Assembly (NCBI GenBank): GCA_963965975.1
Contig: OZ014417.1
Span: 3,701,821 to 3,765,820 of the forward strand
DNA from: Xestospongia bergquistia
Taxonomy: Eukaryota; Porifera; Demospongiae; Haplosclerida; Petrosiidae
Direction of reading: 5' to 3'
DNA: 64,000 nt
Positions within the stretch are counted from its first letter, which is position 1; the number at the start of each line of letters is the position of its first letter. The notes below the pieces were generated by a model. That model worked only from the letters and a program-made list of their open reading frames with translations. It had not been told where the DNA came from and ran no database searches. Below are positions 47,806 through 59,660 of this stretch, one piece after another. Both the position numbers and the translations under genes were made by a program.

Positions 47806-48499
47806 ATTTACTTTGTGTTGCAATCATGATTATTATAGTATCTACATTACTTATTTTGCTTGCTTTATTACATAGTAGTTTACTTGCTATAGATGTTAGC
47901 ATAACAAATTGTCTATACAGTATAACAAACAATCTATTACTATTCACTTGTACAGTGTGGATGATATATAGTGGTAAGAGGATTGGGTTGCGTGGCAGGA
48001 TATAAAACTACAAACAGTACACCTGTGATAAATGTAAAATACCACTTGGTTGATTGCTAAGGCAAAAACCACAATTGACCAAACATTAGTAATAGTAATG
48101 GTGTAATTAAACAGATGTAGCAACAGATTTCCCTATTAAGAGAAGGCAACAGATGCTCTTTCTTGTAACTACAATGTATATGTAAAGATAACAAGGAAAA
48201 AGATTGTATAGTACATAAAGATTAAAGTGGCTATAGCTATTGTCTGTTATGAGGTTATACAGCATCTCATAACTCTGGAAATCAACTATAAATGACTGGT
48301 CTTTAGTATATTAGCAATGAGAGTTTTCTTACACCTCAAACAACCAATATCTACTATATCAAGACTTATTTGCATGGGGATATGATAATAATTGCACAAA
48401 CTGGGCGAAACCTTGTGATTTAATTGCTGAATCAGACTTGGATTCATTGATAACTGATAATATGTAATGATTCGTGGTTCAATTGGAAAAACCAATTTT

Positions 48500-48985
48500 T
48501 GAATATGTGACTTAATTTGCAATAAGGGATCACTTCTTGTCAAAACTTTTGTGATCTGATTTGTGAAAAGGGACCACTGTTAAAATACCTCAAAAAACAG
48601 TTTTGTATATATACAGTTACCATGAACAGACATTGTGCATATATATAGCAAATATATGTGACAAGATTTGCAAAAAGGGACCACTTCTGTCACAACATTT
48701 GTGAAAAAACACTGTTAAAACATAACACAAACAGTTTTGCATACATGTAGAATTGTTATGCATATATATCAAATGTATGTATACAAAACTGAGATGTTTG
48801 AAATCTTTTAACAATGGTTTGTTCACAAATCAGGTACCAAATGTTTTGACAGAAGTGGTCAAATCAGGTCACATATGTATACAAAACTGTTTATTGAGGT
48901 GTTTTAGCAGTGGTCCCATTTTACAAATTAGATCACAAATATTTGCCATAAGTTGTTTCTTATTGCAAATCAAGTGGTATATTAT
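48500..48985. repeat. Fold-back repeats after receptor copy 3
   Basis: Three nested members of the fold-back family described at 4425, in both orientations. The stretch 47806-48500 is the common receptor 3' flank without a gene. Confidence 0.6.
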
Positions 48986-49019
48986 GTCTGAACATATTCC
49001 TAACAATAGGAAGATTTGA

Positions 49020-50530
49020 CCTTTAAGAGATCAAATCTTCTATGTTTAAAAAATAAAGATATGAAGAAAACAATATTCTGTTATTGTTGTGTAAAATTTA
49101 CTAGTAACTACTCCAAGTACAAGATTAAGAGAAACAAATACTGAACAATTTACAAATGGCAAAGATAACTTTTTGTAGTTTATTACATCCTAAGGATTTC
49201 TAAAGTGTTTGGAAGCCATTTAAATATATCAACAAAGCTAAGTCTTCTATACCTAAATTAGCTGATGGAAATAGTACTATTCCCAGGACAGACCTGGAAA
49301 AGGTGAATTTACTAAATATATTTTTATCGTATTTTAATCAATCATGTTCATTACTTGAATATCATGTGAATCAGAAGGATTAATAATATTCATTGTCATA
49401 GGTTGAAGACTGTTGTACAAAAGGTGAAGTTTGTCTAATCTTAATTTATTGGAGACATCCAAAGCGAGTGGACCTGATGACATTTCAGCTAGAGTTTTAA
49501 AATATATGAAAGTAAACACATATGTTTCTTTAAAGTTTACTACATACAGGTTGCATGTAGCAAACTTTAAAGAAACATATGTGTTTACTTTCAGTTTGTA
49601 ACATGTTTATTTCAGTTTACTACGAGCATATATATAATACTGTTTTTATTACTGTTGTCCTATGAGTTGATTGTTTATTAAATGAAAGTTTTTTATAAAA
49701 TCATTATTGGTTCTAACATTTTGTAAACAACTTGCATCACATAATCTGTATAATTTTATATTGATCAAATTAATCAATGAGTTTTACTGTATAGTTTTTC
49801 ATCAATTTCAAACTAGTTATCATGAAGATCAGGTCAAATACCAGATGAACAGAAACTTGGTTATATTGTGCCAATTTCAAATTCTTCTAAAATCATTTTA
49901 CCAAATGATTATCGACCTGTGTCAGTTTTAAGCATGTGCTGGAACATGACATATAATGCACTATTATTGGTAATCTTTAGATCAACTCCCCTCTCTCTCC
50001 TTTTACTTTCAATTGGGAGCTATGAAAAGCCAATCCACTGTTACTCCATTACTGTCTATAACTGATAAATAGTTACAGACACTTGAAAATAGATATGAAG
50101 TTTGTGCTGTTTTCTTTAACTTTAAAAAGGCTTTTCACTCTGTCCATCCCCATGCTCCACTACTCAGCATAATATAATTTTAAATAATTGCATTATTAAG
50201 TGGATTATCAACTAACTCAGAAACAAAAGACAGGCTGTTGTAGTTAATAGTAGTAAAACAGACACTGCACAAGTTCTTTCAGCAGCTCTTCAGGGAAAAA
50301 TTTGGGTCTAATACTATCTTTGTTTTATATTAATGATATAAAAGAATTAACAGTCAATGGAGAGTTGACACTCTAGCAGGTGACTTGTTGTTGTATTAGA
50401 GGATCTCATCAGTTGAGGACTTTACTTTTGTTAAAAATGATATTTCAACCCTAGAGAAGTTGTTAAAATCAAACTATATCTATCAGTAAATACATCAAAA
50501 TGCAATTTTATGATAATTTTAATGTTTAAA
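49020..50530 (+). mobile_element. LINE remnant, copy 3
   Basis: Same family as 4715-5945. Landmarks: pre-RT part 49050-49330, KASGPDDISARVLKYMK near 49455-49503, insert (see 49508), ILPNDYRPVSVLSMC near 49885-49940, FFNFKKAF-like near 50115, ADDLLLY-like near 50375. Stops throughout. Confidence 0.7.
49508..49592. repeat. Perfect 31-bp palindromic arms
   Basis: Arm 49508-49538 (starts gaaagtaaacacatatg) and arm 49562-49592 are exact reverse complements. The 23-base loop itself has ctacat/atgtag arms. It sits inside the LINE reading frame at the start of an insert reaching about 49795 that other LINE copies lack. Confidence 0.9.
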
Positions 50531-50849
50531 AATGAATAAAATAGTTTATTTCAAGTGGTGAGATGAAACTGCTTAAAAAGGACTTATCATATGAATTTCG
50601 TTCCTTCAGACCACTAACGTTAACTATTATATCTTGTTTATCCAGCAACTGTTAGATGAGGTAATCTATTGAGTGAATCCCAAATAAAGGACATATTTTA
50701 TATCTAAATTATTTCTTTAAATAATTTTAATATTAGAAGTACAATATTGATTTTTCCTTACTAGGGCATTTCATCGTGTTAGTTCACACTATGTAAATAT
50801 CTTGTGTTTATTATTATCAACACAAATTTTCATTTAAAAAAGAAAAAAA

Positions 50850-50935
50850 TCTCGCATAGTTAGCCCCTCCCTTAAAGAGGGTTGGCTATGCAAGACTTAT
50901 GAAGGGCTGGCTATATGAGACTAGTAGCAGTTATG
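50850..50935. repeat. Dispersed hairpin, copy
   Basis: 'ctcgcatagttagcccctcc' and 'gggttggctatgcaaga' arms, with a further 'ggctatatgagactag' arm. As elsewhere, it lies just after a LINE 3' end. Confidence 0.65.
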
Positions 50936-51079
50936 ACTTCTAAAAAATTAATAGTGGGTGGTGTAGGAAAATGATATTTGTTAATGCCTGTTAAAACTTC
51001 TGGCATATTGTATTATATTCAAAGAAAAAGACTATTGATTTTTATTGATTATTATTGATTATTATTATTATTATTATTA

Positions 51080-51660
51080 TTTAGTATCTGCATTTCTTAT
51101 TTTGTTTATTTGTTTCATTACTTAGCAGTTTACTTGTTATAAATGTTAGCTTAATAAATTTTCTATACAGTATAAAGTAATTGATTACAATTTTTTTTCA
51201 TTAAAACTTCACCAGCAAGCAATCAAGTATAGTTCACTTGTACAGTGTGGATGAGTTTGTACATGATTTGCAAAAAGGGACCACTTCTGTCAAAAATACT
51301 TGTCACCTTATTTGTATACAAACTATTGTTAAAACATCTCAAACATCTCAGTTTGGTATACATAGAGTTGCTCTATATGCATAACGATTTTTATGTATGC
51401 AAAACTGTTTTTGATGTTTTAACGGTAGTTTTTTCACAAATCAGGTCAGGATGATATATATATATATATATAGTGGTAGGAAGATTGTGTGGCAGGATAT
51501 AAAATTACAAACAGTACACCTGTGATAAATGTAAAATACCACTTGGCTGATGTGCATTTATTTGATTGCTAAAACAAAAACTACAACTGACCAAATATTA
51601 GTGTTAGTAATGGTGTAATTAAACAAATGTAGGCAATGTTAAAATGAATGTTAAAACATA
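51080..51660. repeat. Receptor 3' flank without receptor
   Basis: Closely matches 31725-32270, including 'ttaataaattttctatacag', the fold-back repeat and 'cctgtgataaatgtaaaata'. No receptor lies upstream; 51040-51080 is an ATT-rich simple repeat. It marks a truncated cassette copy. 51660-52147 shows a short LINE scrap (about 51700-51800) and nothing else. Confidence 0.65.
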
Positions 51661-52147
51661 CATTGTATGTTTTTCAACTTCATCAATTACAATCTATTCA
51701 TCATGAAATCAGGTCAAATACCAGATAAATGGAAAGTTAGCCATAATATTATTGTGCCCATTTCACAGTCTCCAAACATCAATTCACGAGATAATTATTA
51801 ACAATAGCTGTGAATCCCTTGTAACACCTTAACTATGGGATGCTATTGCTAACTAAAGCTTAATATCACAAAAGACATCTTTATTTATTCTTTTCTTGTT
51901 GTTGTTGATGACAATACAATCCATTATGTAGTTGTTACAAAACTAACTCCACTAATACATTCATCTCCTATAATTACATACTCTAACATATTCTGTTTTC
52001 CTAGAAATATAGTCCTTACTGTGTATAGTATTGTGTTATTCGATGTTTATTGTTCGATTTTAATATTAATTAGAATAAGAATAAGAATAATATGCCAACA
52101 CCCACGCAATATTTCACTCACAAGCTCATTTGCGTCTGTCAGTGTTT

Positions 52148-52474
52148 CCTACGTAAGCCGAAGGCGGACATGCAATTCTACTTCGTAATTTCATATTTTG
52201 CTTTGCAGTTTTCCAAAAATATTCCAATTCCAAATGTATTTTCCATCGCTCAATGAAGTGAAGCGAGCACCACGAGCCGTCTCTTAGAATGGAGCGAAGT
52301 GACATGTTTCCAGTTAGGGTGGGGGTATAGGAATTTCGTTGTTAGATATTCCGTCGAAAGATTGAAAATAGAATTGGAAATTTGGGGAAAAACTGCAAAA
52401 TGGAATTGGATATTTTCGGAAAACTTCAAAGCAAAGTATGAAGTAGAAATGATGGCCGCCTTCGGCTTCCGTAG
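52148..52474. repeat. Inverted repeat with GC-rich core at both ends
   Basis: The left arm (about 52149-52226) reversed and the right arm (about 52402-52474) share 'ggaattgga', 'ggaaaact', 'caaagcaaa', 'gaagtagaa' and 'ccgccttcggctt'. The inside is about 175 bp. It may be a MITE-like element, or two facing promoter-type motifs just upstream of the gene at 52592. Confidence 0.75.
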
Positions 52475-52591
52475 TTTCCGGACCGGGTGGACTAAGACTA
52501 AATATAAAAGTCTCGGGCTTTCAAATTTGTCATTTGTAACAGCCGTTTCAGTCTGCAAATAAAGCAACTTATGTATAGGCTGGTGAGAAAA

Positions 52592-53277
52592 ATGACTACT
52601 GATATTCCCATCAAGTATATCAATGCCACTAGAAACACTGACTTTGAAGTGGTTGTCTTTACCAAAAACTTCAATACCAATAAACCTACGATCTATTATG
52701 CTGCTTGGCAAATTCTCAGGGGACAAAGCAGTGTTCAGTTTGTCTATCCTGTGTCAATGTCTGTTGGTGCTATTTATACGTCTGGTGGTCAAGTGATCAC
52801 TGCAGGACCTTTCCCAGCAAAATTGGGAAGTTCTTGGGAGATCACTCAAGAGTCTGCTGCTGCTACTGCTGTACTCAAAGAAAGTAAGACAAACAGCTTA
52901 TTATATTCATTTTATATAGTTTTATTTTATTAGAGACTGGTATTCCTGTAAATCCTGATAATGCCATCGTTGTTAAGAATATTCCTCCTGCTGCGTGGAG
53001 TGGACATATGTTTGATATTGGTGTCTACAAAGCAGATCATCTTCTGGTTACTCAACCTGATGTTCGTGTTGGAGACCAAATTGACTTCATGTTGCAGCCT
53101 AAACTGTTTTTTGGTGTGGTACGTAATATGAAAGTTGGAGATACTTTCACCTCTCTGGAGAGCACAACTGCTCTCACTGAGTTTGACCTCAGTGATTATC
53201 CTAGTGGAATTGAGGTCACTCTTAATGAAGCACCTAGAGGAGGTCGTTACAGCTTCTCTGGACAGTCTATGATCTAA
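52592..53277 (+). CDS. Conserved-looking two-exon gene, function unknown
   Basis: Exons 52592 (or 52571)-52883 and 52934-53277 give 211 (or 218) residues; I prefer the later ATG (MTTDIPIKYINATRN) because the upstream seven residues are basic filler. No signal peptide or TM helix. The sequence alternates short hydrophobic strands and turns (FEVVVFTKNF, IYYAAWQILRG, VQFVYPVSMSVGAIYTSGGQ, FPAKLGSSWEIT, VVKNIPPAAWSGHMFDIGVY, IDFMLQPKLFFGVV, EVTLNEAPRGGRY), suggesting a beta-sandwich. I do not recognise the family. AATAAA lies at 53372-53377, about 95 bp after the stop. It is single-copy inside a heavily duplicated region, with an inverted repeat immediately upstream. Confidence 0.75.
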
Positions 53278-53642
53278 CTGATCTTAAGACATTGTTACTG
53301 AATAATAGCTATAACTAATCTTTTAGCATAGTTTATAGTAGTATTGTACTTTGATTTCATTTGATATAATTAATAAAATGCCAAAATAATTGTTTTGTAG
53401 TGTGTTAATGTATAATTGATACCATTAGCAAAAGAGAGATTTCAACAAGATATAAGTAACAATTGGGTTGCGAACAATCAGATACAATCTATGAGGTATT
53501 ACTATATATATACAGTTACCATGAACAGACATTGTGCATATATACAGCAACTATATGTATACAAAACTGTTTATTGAGGTGTTATAACAGTGGTCCCATT
53601 TCACAAATTAGGTCACAAATATTTGCCATAAGTTGTTGTTGC

Positions 53643-53685
53643 CATCCACACTGTACAAGTATAGTTCACTTGTACAGTGTGGATG
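53643..53685. repeat. Perfect 18-bp inverted repeat at a duplication edge
   Basis: catccacactgtacaagt (53643-53660) and acttgtacagtgtggatg (53668-53685) flank a 7-base centre. The right half is the normal start of the receptor 3' flank; the left half is its inverted copy. Confidence 0.9.
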
Positions 53686-53883
53686 AGTTGTGACCTGATT
53701 TGCAAAAAGGGATCATTTCTGTCAAAATACTTGTCACCTTATTTGTATACAAACCATTGTTAAAACATCTCAAACATCTCAGTTTGGTATACGTAGAGTT
53801 GCTATATATGCATAACGATTTTTATGTATGCAAAACTGTTTTGATATGTTTTAACAGTAGTTTTTTCACAAATCAGGTCAGGA

Positions 53884-53921
<38 letters not shown>

Positions 53922-54471
53922 GTAGGAAGATTGTGTGGCAAGATATTAAATTACAAACAGTACACCTGTGATAAATGTAAAATACCACTTGGTTGATGTG
54001 CATTTATTTGATTGCTAAAACAAAAACTACAACTGACCAAATATTAGTGTTAGTAATGGTGTAATTAAACAAATGTAGGCAACAGATTTCCCTATTAAGA
54101 GAAAGCAACAGATGCATGCCTTTTCTTGTAACTACAATTAAACATAACAAGGAGATAGATTGTATAGTACATAAAGATAAAAGTGGCCATAGCTATTGTC
54201 TATTCAGAAGTTATACAGCATTTCATAACTCTGACAATCAACTATAAATGACTGGTCATTAGTATATTAGCAATGACAACAGAGTGTAGCTTTCTTTACC
54301 CCTCAAACAACCAAACCAATATCTACTAAGAAAAGACTTATTTGGGGATATGTTTATAATTATGCAAAGTGAGTGAAAGCTAGTGATTTAATTGCTAAAT
54401 CAGACTTGGATTCATTGATAACTGATAATATTTAAACAATTCGAGGTTCAATTGGAAAAACAATTTTTGAG
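53686..54471. repeat. Receptor 3' flank without receptor, second copy
   Basis: Matches 51228-51640 and 31890-32470. It contains a long (TA)n run at about 53886-53919. No gene. Confidence 0.65.
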
Positions 54472-54760
54472 TATGTGACTTAATTTGTAATAAGGAACTA
54501 CTTCTGTCAAAATTTTTGTGACCTGATTTGTGAAAAGGGACCATTTCTAAAATACTTCAAAAACAGTTTTGTATAGATACAGTTACCATGAATAGACATT
54601 GTGCATATACCATGAATAGACATTGTGCATATACAACAACTGTATGTATACAAAAATGTTTATTGAGGTGTTTTAACAGTGGTCCCATTTCACAAATTAG
54701 TTCACAAATTTTTTGCCAGAAGTGGTCCCTTATTGCAAATCGGTCATATATTATATTTGA
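54472..54760. repeat. Fold-back repeat copy
   Basis: Member of the family at 4425, here with a doubled centre ('accatgaatagacattgtgc' at about 54586 and 54609). Confidence 0.6.
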
Positions 54761-54789
54761 ACATATTCCTAACAAAATCATCTCTAAGA

Positions 54790-55960
54790 GGTCAAATCTT
54801 CCATGTTTAAAAAATCCTTAATCAAAGACATGAAGAAAAGCAATATTCTGTATTGTTGTGCAAAATTTACTGGTAACTACTCCAAGTACAAGACTCAGAG
54901 AAACAAACACTGAACAATTTACAAATGGCAAAGATAAAATTTTTCTGTAGTTTAATCCTAAGAATTCCTACTAAAGTGTTTAGAAACCATTACATCAACA
55001 AAACTAAATCTTCTATACCTAACTTAACTGAGAGAAACAGTATTATTCCCAGGACAGAAAGGCGAATTTACTAAATACATTTTTAATCATATTTTAATCA
55101 ACCATGTTTATTACTTGAATATCACGTGAATTAATCAGAAGAATTAATAATGTACATTGTCATATGTTGAAGCCTGTTGTACTAAAGGTGTAGCTTGTCT
55201 AATCATAAGTTCTTGGAGACATCCAAAGTCGGTGGACCAGATGACATTTCAGCTAGAATGTTAAAACATACATTGTATGGTTTTCAACTTCATCAATTAC
55301 AATCTATTTATCATGGAATCAGGTCAAATACCAGATAAATGGAAAGTTAGTCATATTGTGCCCATTTCACAGTCTCCAAACATCAATTCACGAGATAATT
55401 ATTGATCTGTGTCATTTTTAAGCATTATAAGTAATGTGATTTAACATGACATATAAAACATGCACTGTTAAAACATCCCAAAAAACAATTTTGTATACAT
55501 ACATTTGCTAATATATGCACAGTTATTCATGGTAACTGGTATTTTAACAATGGTCCCTTTTCACAAATCAGCTCACAAAATTTTGACAGAAGTGGTCCCT
55601 TATTGCAAATTAGATCACAATTACATTAAGTGGATTACCAATGTCTTCAGAAACAGAAGACAGGCTATTGTAGTCAATAGTAGTAAAATGGACAATCCAG
55701 TAGCTCTTTCAAGAGTTCCTTAGAGATCAATTTTGGGTCGAATACGATTTGTTGTTTATATTAATGACAAATGAATTAGCACTCAATGGAGAGTTGACAC
55801 TCTAGCAGATGACTTGTTGTTGTATCAGAGGATCTCCTCAGTTCAGGACTTTACTTTTGTTTAAAATAACATTTCATCTATAAAAAGGTTGTCAGAAGAA
55901 AACTATCTATCATTAAATACATCAAAATCCAAATATATGATGACTTTAATGTTTAAAATA
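54790..55960 (+). mobile_element. LINE remnant, copy 4
   Basis: Same family as 4715-5945, interrupted by a fold-back repeat at about 55450-55620. KVGGPDDISARMLKH-like and ADDLLLYQ-like sites are visible. Inactive. A dispersed hairpin copy follows at 56280-56360. Confidence 0.65.
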
Positions 55961-56279
55961 ATGAATGAAATGATTTATTTCAAATGGTGGGCTAAAACAT
56001 AAAGAGGAATTACGATATGAATTTTGTTCCTTCAGACAACTAATTTTTTCCTTCCACTAGTGCACATTTAACTCATTTATCCAGCAACTGTTAGACAAGG
56101 AAACGTATTGAATGAATTCCAAATAAAGCAATCTATATTTATATCTTTAAGTCTAAATTATTTATTAAAATAATTGTAATATTATAAGTATCATATTAAC
56201 TTTTCCTTACTAAGGCATTTCATCTTATAAATTCTTACTATGTAAATGTTCTGTGCTTATTATTTTAAAAAAAGAAAAA

Positions 56280-56360
56280 CTCTTATATAGTCAGCCCCTC
56301 CCTTAAGGAAGGTTGGCTACACAAGAATTATGGAGGGTTCGCTATGTGAGACTAGTGGTG
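56280..56360. repeat. Dispersed hairpin, copy
   Basis: 'tagtcagcccctcccttaag' then 'ggttggctaca' and 'cgctatgtgagactag'. Same position relative to LINE and PRDM9-like DNA as at 33595. Confidence 0.65.
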
Positions 56361-56579
56361 TTTGGGCTTCTAATAAATTAATAGTGGGTGGTACAGTGAA
56401 AATTAAATTTGGGAATGTCCTACAATTTGTGAAAATATTCTTCTGCTGAGAAATATTCCTGGCATGTGGTACTAATATGCAACAAAAATGACCATTGACT
56501 TTGTTAAACCAACCAATTCATTTTTACAATGATATATTAGAGGAGTAATTACACAATAACTCTATTAACTTAATAATAC

Positions 56580-58420
56580 AAAACAAGTTTTGCAGTATAT
56601 GTTTGACTAAATCCTTACAATACTGACATTGGTAAGGTTATCACAGGTGTTTTTATGAAGATGAATTTGGAGATTACTATAATTACTAAATTCTTTTCCA
56701 CAGTACTGACATTGTTAAGGTTTATTACCAGTGTGAATACAAAGATGAGTTTGGAGATGACTCCTTTGATTAAATCCTTTTCCACAGTGCTGACACTGAT
56801 AAGGTTTATCACCAGTGTGTATACAATGATGAGTTACGAGACTACCATGATTACTAAATCCTTTTCCACAGTACTGACATTGGTAAGGTTTATCACCAGT
56901 GTGTATATGACGAACATGAGTTTGAAGATCACCATTCTGACTAAATCCTTTTCCATAGTATTGGCATTTGTAAGGTTTATTACCAGTGTGTATACGAAGA
57001 TGAGTTTGGATTTTACTGCTTTGATTAAATTCTTTTCCACAGTACCGACATTGGTAAGGTTTATCACCAGTGTGTATACGAACATGAGTGCTCAACAATG
57101 ATTGATGCGAAAATTTCTTTCCACAATAATCACAAATGTTATCTAGATTTCCCACTACCAGTTATTATTATTGGAAATGAGCTTTTTTTGATCATCTTCT
57201 TTTACATTAAATACTTCATGTTTACGAATGTGGTCTTGTAACTGATACAATTCACAAAAGCTTTCTTGACATTTTTGACAAGTAAAACATTGAGGATTAG
57301 CAGAAAGACAGTTAGGATTACGTTGAAGATGTAAATCAAAATTAGATTTCAAAACAGAACTACTTCCACAGTTTTTGCAATTATAAAATTGACAATCATC
57401 TAAAAATAGACCAAATCTAACTCAACGAGTGTAGCAAAAACACGCAGACCAGCATTGGGTATCTTAGAAGGTTTAACAGTTAATTCAACTGGAACAAATA
57501 CAGTAGTATTGTAGAGATGCTTCATCATGACCACTAGAAGGATCTAGAGTCAGTAATGGTCCATGAGCAGGACAATCACCATGATGAAATTTGTTACAGT
57601 CCTCACAAACTAGTAACAAAAGTTGTAGAAGTAACCATATTCATACTGAACTTACGGAGATATTCATCTTCTCTGGATTCTTTTAGGTGACTTAATCTCT
57701 TAGGACATCTTCCACTAACTGGACACTGAGGTACATCACCACTGTATTAAGAAAACAACATCAGCAATACTGATATAATCTAACTTACACATCTTCAATA
57801 TCAAATCCTTCAATGTCTTCATATTCTTCAATCTTATCATCTCCAAATAACTCGAAAAACTCCTTCGACAACTTGCAATAACGGCTCTCAAATGAAGGCT
57901 CTTTCTCCTTTAGAGGTTGGTAATATTTATTTTGTTGTTTTTTTGCTGCTTCAAGACACTCATATGTTGATAATCCTAGAGGGATAGCCAAACATTACAG
58001 TTGTATCAAATACTTACCACATGTTCTGCTATATCACATAGAGGACCTCTCACTGCAGTCTCAACTACTGGAACTAAACACAATAAAATGACATTCATAT
58101 TTAATTTACAAGTTTATTACCTCTTGTGATATTATTTGGTTTTTTCTTCATCACACAAGTCTCTAGAGCAGGTACCCATTCATCTCCACTATCACTGCTA
58201 CTATTACTACAATTACTATATCGTCTCTTTCTCCTTTTCCTAATTCTACTCTTGTTTTGTGACTTGTCATCTAAACCTACACAATCTTATGACTTTTTAA
58301 CTAAAGTTTTCGTGAGGTCAATATTCTTTTTAATATTCTCTAGTCTTCTCTTCTCGTAGTCACACAATTCTTGCATTACATCTGCTATTTTGAACAAGCT
58401 GGTAAACAAGATAACAGACC
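56580..58420 (-). pseudogene. PRDM9-like pseudogene P4
   Basis: Minus strand. KRAB-like exon: about 58410-58318 (ELCDYEKRRLENIKKN). T: about 58275-58122. U: about 58075-58018. V: about 57985-57795 (FFELFGDDKIEEYEDIEGF). W: about 57755-57660. X is partly kept (about 57615-57412: CEDCNKFHHGDCPAHGPLLT to the TELTVKPSKIPNAGL region), then a deletion removes the rest of X and all of exon Y, fusing into the acceptor of exon Z (57399). The linker fingers are open to 57155, where a frameshift (ISNNNNW, stop) separates them from the array. The array keeps five fingers to a TAA at 56717-56715 and one more beyond. Contact residues (-1/2/3/6) are HSLT, QSKT, QGDT, NGST, QSHT, unlike P3. Finger 3 lost a Cys. 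Confidence 0.8.
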
Positions 58421-58490
58421 ACTATATTTCCGTTAAGAATATTAGCAACTTCCCTAAAATTTAATTGGTTTTTATCAAAAATAATAATAA

Positions 58491-59082
58491 TTAACCTCGC
58501 TGTGCGTGAGTAGTAGTGTATGTGTGTCTGTTACCCGGGCAAATGGCTTTGAACTGCTTTAACTCAGCAAACACGGCACTGGTAGCCACCAAACTATAGT
58601 GGACGGTAGCAAAACTTCTGTACTTCTAAAGAATACTGCCAAAAGGAGCGTTAAACGAACAAAAAGCTTCAAGAGTCTGAAAAACTTTTGAAAAAACCAC
58701 AGCTTTCAGTGAAGACTCGAGAATTCAATAAAACATCCTACATACAGCTTATGACAATTTTCAACGCTTTAAAGTAAGAATTTTTTCAAAAATACTTCTT
58801 TGGAAAGTTATGACAGTTTTACTAATTTTTGGCAGTTATCTTTGTCGATACATTGAGCACGAACTTAAATTACTATCACCATAGTTGTCATTGGAGAATC
58901 ACTAACTTTTACTAAAAAGTTGGAAAGTATTGGACCTTTTGTCAATTAGAGTGCAAAGTAACCAGCAGACGCACTAAACGGCAAAGCTTTTTTCCCCTTT
59001 GATTGAAGAGAAATGCTGAGTCATCAATAATCATCTTGCGCATCACGTGAGATTACGTCCTTGAGGACCGCAGCGAGGTTAA
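58491..59082. mobile_element. TTAA-flanked non-autonomous element (piggyBac-like MITE)
   Basis: TTAA (58491-58494) then CCTCGCTG at the left; CAGCGAGG then TTAA (59079-59082) at the right. The ends are inverted and match for 8 bases directly after a TTAA duplication, as expected for piggyBac-type transposition. The inside (584 bp) is clearly less AT-rich than its surroundings and has no ORF. Other cassette copies (about 29757 and 42530) lack it. Confidence 0.75.
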
Positions 59083-59164
59083 GCACTTTAGTGCATTTCA
59101 TTACTATTAGTTTTAATTCAAAATTTAGACGGTTTAATAATCATTTGTTGAAATTGTAGATTGT

Positions 59165-59440
59165 GATACTTATGCTCTCTTACGAGGAATGCTCGTTAAA
59201 GTGAATCAGTTAAGAAAAACGTTTTGGGTAACTTATGATGACAGAAATAGCGACATTGATTATTGTACACTTTTTTTCTACAATATCCATAACATCATCA
59301 AATGACCTGACAATATCAAGTTGAGGCATTAGCTAATGGAATCATCTTAGAAGACATATTTGGAGTTCTTTTACTTGTGGACGTTTGTCTACTAAAGATT
59401 CACTTGGTTTGTGGCTCTTGTACTGTATCTCCTTGATATG
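59165..59440 (-). pseudogene. Gene 'Y' fragment 6
   Basis: Minus-strand exon P (about 59440-59225: QTS..SKRTPNMSSKMIPLANAS, then SFDDVMDIVEKK) and a stub of exon R (about 59200-59165). Exon Q is missing. It lies between PRDM9-like P4 and the intact esterase, which defines the ancestral gene order. Confidence 0.5.
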
Positions 59441-59660
59441 CTTAAAAAATAAAGTAGTTTTGAACAGTATAATAATTGTGAATGGACTGAGGAGATATAT
59501 AGCAACTATTTTAATGTTAACAGATGATGACTGCCTCCCGTGAATGAAAGACCCTCCTTCAGATTATAATACCCCACAACGAAAACAAACTAATTGAACT
59601 CAAAATCAGTTTACAGTCAGCAATTTATAGATAAAGCAATAGTTTTTATAATAATTATAT

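Noticed and set aside
52250..52726. 158-codon minus-strand frame
   Set aside because: It overlaps exon 1 of the spliced plus-strand gene and the inverted repeat; no splice logic or conserved motif supports it.
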